Origin: Bacteroidales bacterium
GTDB taxonomy: Bacteria > Bacteroidota > Bacteroidia > Bacteroidales > NBLH01
Length of the DNA: 12,898 nt
NCBI GenBank assembly: GCA_026988445.1
Contig: JALSLF010000370.1
Coordinates: forward strand, 1 to 12,898
Reading direction: 5' to 3'
Shown: in pieces, positions 7,595-12,898 of the stretch
Position numbering within the stretch: the first letter of the stretch is position 1
Layout of the letters: the number at the start of each line of letters is the position of its first letter
Notes under the pieces: generated by a model
Seen by the model: only the letters and a program-made list of their open reading frames with translations
Told to the model about the DNA's origin: nothing
Databases searched by the model: none
Position numbers and translations under genes: made by a program

Positions 7595-8710
7595 ATGTTA
7601 ATCAAAACCGACTGTAAATATTATTTAGCCTATAAGCCATGCCTATTTCACAAAGCAGATAAAAGGCTTTGCGATAGCTGTAAGGATTATCGTCCGGTAG
7701 AAACACGTATTTTAATAGTAAAACTTGATGCTTTGGGCGATGTTTTACGCACAACATCAATATTACCTGCCCTAACAAATAAATACCCGAATGCAGAAAT
7801 TACCTGGATCACCAAAAAAAATGCTTTTAGTCTGTTGGAAGGAAATTCGCATATAGACCGTATTTTAGCAATAGAAGAAAACTTTTTACAATATCTATTA
7901 AGCGAAGAGTTTGATATAGGTATTTGTTTAGATGCCGACCCGCAAAGTGCTTCCATTTTAAGTCTTGCAAGGGTAAAAGAAAAATTTGGTTTTGTAGCAG
8001 GAAAAAACGGGAAAGTAATTCCTGCAAACCCGGCAGCGGATACTTGGTGGGAAATGGGTGTAAATGATGATTTGAAAAAATTAAACCGCTATACCTACCA
8101 AAAACATATTTATCAAATTTGCGGATTAAATCAAGAAATAGCCAAACCCCAAGTTCAATTAGCCGAAAAATCAATAAAATTTGCAAAAAAATTTAAAGAG
8201 AAACACCGGCTTGATACATACAAGCAAATAATCGGTATAAATACAGGTGGAGGAACACGCTGGCAGTACAAAAAATGGATATTTGATTATTATGTGGATT
8301 TAATCAAAATCATTAAAAAAAATCATCCCGAAAAGGGAATTTTACTCTTTGGCGGACCCGAAGAAATTGAAATGAATGAAAAAATTAAACAATTAATCCC
8401 TGATTTAATTATTGACGCAGGCTGTAAAAATTCAATTAAAGATTTCGCCGCTTTGATTAAACTCACTGATTTATTTTTCACATCCGACAGTTTAGGAATG
8501 CATATTAGCGTTGCTTTGGATATTGAAACTATTGTTTTGGTAGGCCCCACATCCCCTTGGGAATTAAACGTATATGGTAAAGGCGAAATTATCTACAATC
8601 AAGATATGGAATGTATTGCTTGTTATAAATCAAGCTGCGATTTGAAAGTAAATTGTATGAACACATTAAGTCCTGAATATATTTATTCAAAAATGGAAAA
8701 ATATTTATAA
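7595..8710 (+). CDS. Glycosyltransferase family 9 (heptosyltransferase-like) with two Cys clusters
   Basis: A 371-residue GT-B enzyme of the ADP-heptose:LPS heptosyltransferase family. The family opening RILIVKLDALGDVLRTTS sits at 38-55 instead of at residue 1. The donor half has INTGGGTRWQYKKW (215-228), LLFGGPEE (250-257), TSDSLGMH (296-303) and LVGPTSPWE (315-323). In front of the catalytic domain is an extra segment of about 35 residues with Cys7, Cys16, His19, Cys26 and Cys29 (C-x8-C-x9-C-x2-C). Near the C-terminus are Cys340, Cys343, Cys348 and Cys354 (C-x2-C-x4-C-x5-C). The C-terminal cluster occurs in other GT9 members; the N-terminal one looks like a small zinc- or metal-binding appendage. 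The start at 7595 follows a 34-bp A-rich gap. Donor may be a heptose, but other sugars are possible. Confidence 0.85.
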   Translation: MLIKTDCKYYLAYKPCLFHKADKRLCDSCKDYRPVETRILIVKLDALGDVLRTTSILPALTNKYPNAEITWITKKNAFSLLEGNSHIDRILAIEENFLQYLLSEEFDIGICLDADPQSASILSLARVKEKFGFVAGKNGKVIPANPAADTWWEMGVNDDLKKLNRYTYQKHIYQICGLNQEIAKPQVQLAEKSIKFAKKFKEKHRLDTYKQIIGINTGGGTRWQYKKWIFDYYVDLIKIIKKNHPEKGILLFGGPEEIEMNEKIKQLIPDLIIDAGCKNSIKDFAALIKLTDLFFTSDSLGMHISVALDIETIVLVGPTSPWELNVYGKGEIIYNQDMECIACYKSSCDLKVNCMNTLSPEYIYSKMEKYL

Positions 8711-8713
8711 AAG

Positions 8714-9883
8714 ATGAAAGTAGCATTAGTGAGTTTTGGTCATGCAGATAGTGCCATACCAATGGCAAAACATCTGTCTGAATTCGTGGAGATAGATTTA
8801 TTGTTTACTTTTCCGTTAAACAGAAGGAAAAACAATGTCATCAATTTTGAAAAGATTAATATTAAAACAGGTTTACAGAATGAAAACACGGTAAACAAAG
8901 CATTTTCGGAAGAAGTAAAAAATTACATTTCAAAAAAATTCAAACTAAGGCTTTTTATTTATAAAAATTTGAAAATAAAATCACTAACGAATTTAGTTTT
9001 ATCGTGGAAATATTCAAGAATTTTACGAAAATACGATGTAATCCACTTCAACGGTAAAAATATGCACATACTTTTTTTACGTTTTTTCCTGCCCAATAAA
9101 AAATTTGTTTATACCGTGCACGATTTGGAAAATCACACAGGCGAAAAGGCTAAAAATATTTTGGCTCAAAAGTTTAATCATCAAATATTAAAATCAAACA
9201 GCCATGTAGTTATTCAAAATAAAGACGATTACAACAAGGTTTTACAAGATTATAAAGAAAAATCAGCTACAATCCATTTTATTCCTTTCGGACAATTAGA
9301 AATTTATAAATACTATAATACTGCCGGAATTAAAGTACCCGAAAGTGATATTTTGTTTTTTGGCAGAATTTCGCCCTATAAAGGCATAGAATATTTTATT
9401 GAAGCAGCAAAAAAATTAAAAGAAGATTTTCCCACACTAAAAGCCACCATAGCCGGCAGCGGAAAATTTTATTTTGACACAAAAGAAATTGAAAACGACA
9501 AATCTTTTACAGTAATCAATAAATTTATAGAAAGCGATGAATTAGTAGCACTAATAAAAGCATGCAAAATAGTCATTTGTCCTTATACAGATGCTACTCA
9601 ATCAGGAGTTGCTCTAACAGCATTTGTATTTAACAAACCGGTAATTGCTACCCAAACCGGCGGATTTAAAGATGTAATAAAAAATGGACTAAACGGTTAT
9701 TTAGTTCCTGTAAAAGATGCTGAAGCTATCTACGAAAAAGCAAAATTATTATTAGAAAACCCGCAATTATTTGAAAAAATATCAAAAAATATTCAAAACG
9801 AAGCTGAAACGGGTGAGTTTTCATGGAATAAAATTGCTCAAAACTATATTAAAGTATATAAAAAGGCACTAAACATTGAATAA
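8714..9883 (+). CDS. Glycosyltransferase family 4 (QSG variant)
   Basis: A 389-residue GT-B glycosyltransferase starting 3 bp after the GT9 gene. The N-terminal half contains YDVIHFNGKN (107-116) and YTVHDLENH (133-141), a common acceptor-domain pattern. The donor half has FFGRISPYKG (215-224), with Arg218 and Lys223, followed by a TIAGSG strand (245-250). PYTDATQSGVAL (290-301) precedes KPVIATQTGGF (308-318). In place of the classical E-x7-E there is ATQSGV, a variant I know from a recognised group of GT4 enzymes, so loss of activity is not implied. GLNGYLVP at 325-332 closes the domain. It probably adds one sugar of the repeat unit; specificity cannot be read. Confidence 0.85.
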   Translation: MKVALVSFGHADSAIPMAKHLSEFVEIDLLFTFPLNRRKNNVINFEKINIKTGLQNENTVNKAFSEEVKNYISKKFKLRLFIYKNLKIKSLTNLVLSWKYSRILRKYDVIHFNGKNMHILFLRFFLPNKKFVYTVHDLENHTGEKAKNILAQKFNHQILKSNSHVVIQNKDDYNKVLQDYKEKSATIHFIPFGQLEIYKYYNTAGIKVPESDILFFGRISPYKGIEYFIEAAKKLKEDFPTLKATIAGSGKFYFDTKEIENDKSFTVINKFIESDELVALIKACKIVICPYTDATQSGVALTAFVFNKPVIATQTGGFKDVIKNGLNGYLVPVKDAEAIYEKAKLLLENPQLFEKISKNIQNEAETGEFSWNKIAQNYIKVYKKALNIE

Positions 9884-10946
9884 AAAAATAAACATATTAT
9901 TTGTAATTGACGGATTATATCCGGGAGGAAAAGAACGGCAATTTATGGAGCTTTTAAAAGCTTTGGATAAATCCGTTTATACAATAGGTATAGTTACTTT
10001 TCATAAAAATATGTTTTATACCGGGCAAGCAAAATCTTTTGCCGATTATTTTATTGAATTGGATAAATCAGGAAATAAGTTTAAGCCTTTTTTTACGGTA
10101 TTTTCTGTTTTTAAAAAGTTCCGCCCCGATATTGTTCATACTTGGGATTATTTATCATCGCTTTATGCGTATTTACCTACTAAAATATTTAAAGTAAAAT
10201 TTGTAAACGGCTCAATACGTGATGCAGGCATTGAAAAAGGCTGGCAGTTTAAAGCAAAAAAAATGATGCTGAAACTTGCAGACCTTGCCATTGCCAACTC
10301 GCAAAAAGGATTGGATAATTACGGGGTCAAAGGCAAAGTAATATATAATGCCATAGATTTTGGAAGATTTAGCCGCAAACATATAAATGGTGAGTTTCGC
10401 ATAATTAAAGTGGCTAATTTTACCGATTATAAAAACCATCAAATGTTTTTAGATGCAGCCGTAGAACTTTTGAACGTACGGATTGTGGACAGGGTTTTTC
10501 TTGCCGGAAGCGGAAAGTATGAAGAAAAATACAAAAAATATGTTGAGCTTTTACCGGATAATATTGCATCAAGAATTGAATTTTTGGGTGCTGTAAAAAA
10601 TATTGAACAATATCTTGAAAAATGTTCAATAGGCGTGCTTTGTTCTACAACTCAATACAGCGAAGGAATTTCAAATTCAGTATTGGAATATATGGCGGCA
10701 GGTTTAATTGCAATTGCCACAGATATTGGTGCTACAAATGAAATTATTCAGGATGGGAAAAATGGTTTTTTGGTGCCCCCAAATGATGCAAATGCAATTA
10801 TTGAAAAAATAAAATTAGTAAAAGAGAACACAGAATTGCAATTAAGGATTAAATCAAATGCTATTGAAACAATTAAAACAAAATTTAATTATCAAAAAAA
10901 TACCCAAGAATTAAGTAATTTATATAAAGACTTGATTAAGAATTAG
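9876..10946 (+). CDS. Glycosyltransferase family 4, TTG start
   Basis: A 356-residue GT4 enzyme beginning at a TTG that overlaps the previous stop by 8 bp. The first in-frame ATG is codon 24 (QFMELL) and would remove the GLYPGGKERQ acceptor loop at 13-22, so TTG, or another non-ATG codon nearby, must be used. Other motifs are DIVHTWDYLSSLYA (85-98), VIYNAIDFGRF (155-165), Lys186 in YKNH, LAGSGKYEEKY (209-219) and an intact E-x7-E, Glu263 to Glu271, in SEGISNSVLEYMAAG. IGATNEIIQDGKNGFLVP (284-301) completes the donor site. It resembles EpsF/CapM-like enzymes of exopolysaccharide loci. It is probably translationally coupled to the upstream GT4 and is followed 6 bp later by the deacetylase. Confidence 0.88.
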   Translation: MNKKINILFVIDGLYPGGKERQFMELLKALDKSVYTIGIVTFHKNMFYTGQAKSFADYFIELDKSGNKFKPFFTVFSVFKKFRPDIVHTWDYLSSLYAYLPTKIFKVKFVNGSIRDAGIEKGWQFKAKKMMLKLADLAIANSQKGLDNYGVKGKVIYNAIDFGRFSRKHINGEFRIIKVANFTDYKNHQMFLDAAVELLNVRIVDRVFLAGSGKYEEKYKKYVELLPDNIASRIEFLGAVKNIEQYLEKCSIGVLCSTTQYSEGISNSVLEYMAAGLIAIATDIGATNEIIQDGKNGFLVPPNDANAIIEKIKLVKENTELQLRIKSNAIETIKTKFNYQKNTQELSNLYKDLIKN

Positions 10947-10952
10947 AAATAA

Positions 10953-12014
10953 ATGGAATTTTTACAAATAAATAAAATAAAGGGCATGCGATTTCCGATG
11001 AAATCGTACCTAAGCAAATTAAGTTTTGAATTAGGAAGGAATCCGGTTGTTGAAAAAATAAAAAATTGGGAAGAATTTGTACCCAAACCCTATAAAGCCG
11101 TATTATTAATTTCGGCTGATTTTGAACTGGCCTGGGCATTCCGTTTTACAAAAACCGAAAAAAATCCTGTTGAAAACGCATTAAAAAAAGCCCGTTTGGC
11201 AAGAAAAAACATACCCGGCATTCTATCATTATCCGACAAATATAATATTCCCATAACATGGGCTACCGTTGGACATCTGTTTTTGGATAATTGCAGCCGG
11301 AACGGAGCATTGGCACATGCACACATCAAGCGTTTACCTTATTTTGAAAGTCCTTATTGGAAATACGATACCGGCGATTGGTTTGATGCAGACCCTTGCA
11401 GCAATTTAGCACAAGCCCCCGAATGGTATGCGCCCGATTTAATACAAAGTATTAAAAATGCAAAAGCAGAACATGAAATAGGCTGTCATACTTTTTCGCA
11501 TATTGATTGCAGAGAAAAAGTTTGCTCACAAGAAGTTTTTGAATCGGAACTAAATGAATGCCGCAAATTAGCATCACAAAACGGTGTAGATTTAAAATCT
11601 TTTGTTTTTCCCGGACATACTTTGGGCAATATTGCTCACCTAAAAGGTTTAGGATTTAGCTCATATCGGAGCAATTACATAAACACCTTAGGGCATCCGG
11701 TACGGCGCGATGACGGTTTGTGGGAACACAAAAGTACCGTTGAGTTTGATATTCGTCCTAATTGGTCAATGGAATATCATATTTACCGATACAAAAAAAT
11801 TATTGATCGAGCTATAAAAAACCATACGAATTGCCATTTTTGGTTTCACCCATCGTTTTCAAATCAATTTTTAAATGATGTAATGCCAGAAGTTTTTAAA
11901 TACCTTGATAAAAAACGTGATGAAATTTGGATTACGACAATGCAAGAATATACAAACTGGTTAAATCAAAATATTTCAAAAAATAAATACATGGCAATTA
12001 TGAATAGAAATTAG
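10953..12014 (+). CDS. Polysaccharide deacetylase (NodB-type), cytoplasmic
   Basis: A 353-residue NodB-fold deacetylase. Motif 1 is ISADFE, with Asp56 as the likely base and Glu58 in the D-x-E arrangement that some family branches use instead of the DD pair. Motif 2 is HTFSH, with metal ligands His179 and His183. Motif 3 is FVFPGHTLGN (217-226), and the late LxxH-like motif is FWFHPSF with His299. An insert at about 115-165 is rich in aromatic residues. There is no signal peptide or membrane anchor, and it carries seven cysteines (114, 149, 178, 186, 191, 203, 294), both pointing to action in the cytoplasm on a nucleotide- or lipid-linked amino sugar rather than on exported polymer. Starts at 10986 or 10998 are possible alternatives; 10953 lies 6 bp after the GT4 stop. 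Confidence 0.85.
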   Translation: MEFLQINKIKGMRFPMKSYLSKLSFELGRNPVVEKIKNWEEFVPKPYKAVLLISADFELAWAFRFTKTEKNPVENALKKARLARKNIPGILSLSDKYNIPITWATVGHLFLDNCSRNGALAHAHIKRLPYFESPYWKYDTGDWFDADPCSNLAQAPEWYAPDLIQSIKNAKAEHEIGCHTFSHIDCREKVCSQEVFESELNECRKLASQNGVDLKSFVFPGHTLGNIAHLKGLGFSSYRSNYINTLGHPVRRDDGLWEHKSTVEFDIRPNWSMEYHIYRYKKIIDRAIKNHTNCHFWFHPSFSNQFLNDVMPEVFKYLDKKRDEIWITTMQEYTNWLNQNISKNKYMAIMNRN

Positions 12015-12024
12015 ATACATTAGG

Positions 12025-12060
12025 AAACTTCAAATCGTCCGACAGGACATTTGAACGTTT
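12025..12060 (+). other. Bulged hairpin after the deacetylase gene, possible terminator or repeat element
   Basis: The arms AAACTTCAAAT(C)GTCC (12025-12040) and GGACATTTGAA(C)GTTT (12045-12060) pair over 15 bp around a GACA tetraloop, with one unpaired C on each side. It begins 10 bp after the deacetylase stop, and the sequence following the stem (ATTTTGATC) is moderately T-rich. It could therefore end the main transcript, but the T-tract is weak. A REP-like intergenic element is an equally good reading. Confidence 0.5.
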
Positions 12061-12063
12061 ATT

Positions 12064-12087
12064 TTGATCAAATGGAAAATTTGTCAA
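12064..12087 (+). other. Second bulged hairpin
   Basis: TTGA(T)CAAAT at 12064-12073 pairs with ATTTGTCAA at 12079-12087 over 9 bp, with one bulged T and a GGAAA loop. It lies 3 bp after the first hairpin and shares the CAAAT/ATTTG core with it. Its left arm overlaps the perfect palindrome TTTGATCAAA (12063-12072). Together the two structures fill the first half of the 182-bp spacer between the deacetylase and the acyltransferase. The second half shows no firm promoter; GAAATTTG at 12140-12147 is one base off the TAnnTTTG box and has no upstream partner. Confidence 0.4.
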
Positions 12088-12196
12088 CCTTGCGATGGGG
12101 TTTAAATCCAAATATAGAATAGAAAGCTATATCAGTAATGAAATTTGAACATAAACTTTTTTCAAAAAAGCTGAAAATAAAAAAACAAGCATTATA

Positions 12197-12724
12197 ATGA
12201 AGAAACTAAAATTAATTGGTCGTGTTTTAAGAAATATGCTTACAGGTATATTTTGGAGACAGGCATTTGATTTTTTAGCAGAATTAACGCTTGAAAATGC
12301 TTATGCCTTGCGGGTAATGAAGCGAGGAAGAAATACGCCCATTAGTGCTTCGGCACGATTTAATCATCCGGAAAATATAAGTATCGGCGACCGAAGCAAC
12401 ATAAACCGTAATTGTATGATTTGGGCCGGTAATAATGCTAAAGTAATTATAGGCAAAGACTGTTTAACGGGTCCCGGAGTTACCATAATTGCCTCAAAAT
12501 ATGATGTAAAAGGACGAAATATAGTTCGTTCATATCCGCCTTTTGAACGAGATGTTATTATTGAAGATGATGTGTGGTTAGGGGCTAATGTTGTGGTATT
12601 GCCCGGTGTTAAAATAGGAAAAGGTGCCATTGTCGGAGCGGGTTCGGTAGTTACAAAAGATATTCCGTCTTATGCAATTGCAACAGGTATTCCTGCTAAA
12701 ATTATGAAAGAAAGACCGGAATAG
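12197..12724 (+). CDS. Left-handed beta-helix (hexapeptide) acyltransferase
   Basis: A 175-residue WbbJ/WcaF-like acyltransferase (O-acetyltransferase class) that would acylate a sugar hydroxyl or amine using acyl-CoA. Hexapeptide repeats run from about residue 60 to 155: ISIGDRSNINRNC, VIIGKDCLTGPGVTI, VIIEDDVWLGANVVVLPGV, then KIGKGAIVGAGSVV. The family ending ATGIPAKIMKERP is intact, and an N-terminal basic/hydrophobic helix covers 1-40. The active-site histidine usually found in the loop after the VTII coil is missing: the loop reads ASKYDVKG (99-106), and the only histidine in the protein is His57. The enzyme may be altered, or may use another residue. It is separated from the cluster by 182 bp and followed by repeat-like DNA, so it may be transcribed independently or acquired separately. 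Confidence 0.85.
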   Translation: MKKLKLIGRVLRNMLTGIFWRQAFDFLAELTLENAYALRVMKRGRNTPISASARFNHPENISIGDRSNINRNCMIWAGNNAKVIIGKDCLTGPGVTIIASKYDVKGRNIVRSYPPFERDVIIEDDVWLGANVVVLPGVKIGKGAIVGAGSVVTKDIPSYAIATGIPAKIMKERPE

Positions 12725-12757
12725 ATTGCTAAATAGTTGAATGCTTATATTGCTAAA
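12725..12757 (+). repeat. Degenerate 8-nt tandem repeat
   Basis: Immediately after the acyltransferase stop the sequence divides into 8-nt units ATTGCTAA, ATAGTTGA, ATGCTTAT and ATTGCTAA; the outer two are identical, and ATTGCTAAA recurs exactly 24 bp apart. From memory, similar TTGNTAA-type spacers are common between Bacteroidota genes. No function is evident. Confidence 0.45.
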
Positions 12758-12833
12758 ACTTGTCCAACCACTGGCGGATGGTTAAAAAATAAAACATCAG
12801 ATTGTATTTAATAAATATTGTAAATAAAAAACA

Positions 12834-12848
12834 TTTGTCGAAGACAAA
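12834..12848 (+). other. Short perfect hairpin
   Basis: TTTGTC and GACAAA form a 6-bp stem around a GAA loop. It directly precedes the 9-nt repeat that starts at 12850. The AT-rich 76 bp between the 8-nt repeat and this hairpin show only TATTTA-A-TAAATA (12805-12817), a palindrome that could easily arise by chance there. Confidence 0.35.
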
Positions 12849-12849
12849 A

Positions 12850-12876
12850 CTTAGTGTTCTTTGTGCCCTTGGTGGT
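12850..12876 (+). repeat. Three tandem copies of a 9-nt CTTNGTGNN unit
   Basis: CTTAGTGTT, CTTTGTGCC and CTTGGTGGT lie head to tail with an invariant CTT-N-GTG core, then run into TAAAAATATAAATGG. The base composition (G/T-rich on this strand) differs from the surrounding AT-rich DNA. I recall CTTTGTG/CTTCGTG-type strings recurring between genes in many bacterial genomes, but cannot verify this here. The window ends 20 bases later on an ATG (12896-12898) that could be the next gene's start. Confidence 0.55.
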
Positions 12877-12898
12877 TAAAAATATAAATGGTTTAATG

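Noticed and set aside
7827..8186. 119-codon minus-strand ORF within the GT9 gene, and other minus-strand ORFs of 65-90 codons
   Set aside because: All are antisense to well-supported genes and lack recognisable motifs; none lies in a gap.
8714..9883. Loss of the EX7E motif as evidence for an inactive glycosyltransferase
   Set aside because: The ATQSGV form followed by KPVIAT is a known variant in active-looking GT4 groups, so it is not treated as a defect.
12140..12147. GAAATTTG as a Bacteroidota -7 promoter box for the acyltransferase
   Set aside because: One base off TAnnTTTG and no TTTG-type -33 partner at the expected distance.
1..12898. tRNA, rRNA, CRISPR array, insertion sequence or phage genes
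   Set aside because: No cloverleaf, repeat-spacer pattern, transposase or integrase motif was seen; nearly all the sequence is explained by glycan genes.

Overview
The window is one stretch of a surface-polysaccharide (O-antigen, capsule or exopolysaccharide) biosynthesis locus, with every gene on the + strand. The organism is most likely a member of the Bacteroidota. The DNA is AT-rich, the starts are preceded by A-rich leaders with no Shine-Dalgarno sequence, and the flippase, sugar-nucleotide enzyme and glycosyltransferase content fits that phylum. The assignment rests on sequence style only; there is no rRNA or housekeeping marker.

Layout. Positions 1-684 hold the C-terminal part of a Wzx-type flippase. 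A family-4 glycosyltransferase (681-1940) and a small sugar-1-phosphate nucleotidyltransferase (1945-2634) follow. After a 131-bp gap with two hairpins comes a sugar-nucleotide block: a LegB-type 4,6-dehydratase (2766-3761), a second SDR epimerase/reductase (3814-4788), a LegC-family PLP aminotransferase (4788-5933), a GNAT acyltransferase (5937-6497) and a FemAB-like acyl/aminoacyltransferase (6487-7560). Then come assembly and tailoring genes: a GT9 heptosyltransferase-like enzyme with two cysteine clusters (7595-8710), two more GT4 enzymes (8714-9883 and 9876-10946) and a cytoplasmic polysaccharide deacetylase (10953-12014). A left-handed beta-helix acyltransferase (12197-12724) stands apart, with repeat-like non-coding DNA on both sides.

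How the genes may work together (inference). The nucleotidyltransferase activates a hexose or hexosamine 1-phosphate. LegB makes the 4-keto-6-deoxy sugar, LegC adds a 4-amino group, and the GNAT and/or FemAB-like enzyme acylates that amine; the second SDR changes or reduces a ring centre. This is the first half of the legionaminic acid route, but no NeuC/LegG, NeuB/LegI or CMP-transferase gene is present, so the likely product is an N-acylated 4-amino-4,6-dideoxyhexose nucleotide. Four glycosyltransferases would build the repeat unit, the deacetylase and the beta-helix enzyme would tailor it, and the flippase would export it. No polymerase, initiating transferase or ligase is visible, so the locus extends beyond the window.

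The most unusual signals are the incomplete Leg pathway paired with a FemAB-like enzyme, the two Cys4 clusters in the GT9 protein, changed catalytic motifs in one GT4 enzyme and in the beta-helix acyltransferase, and structured repeat-like spacers around that last gene.
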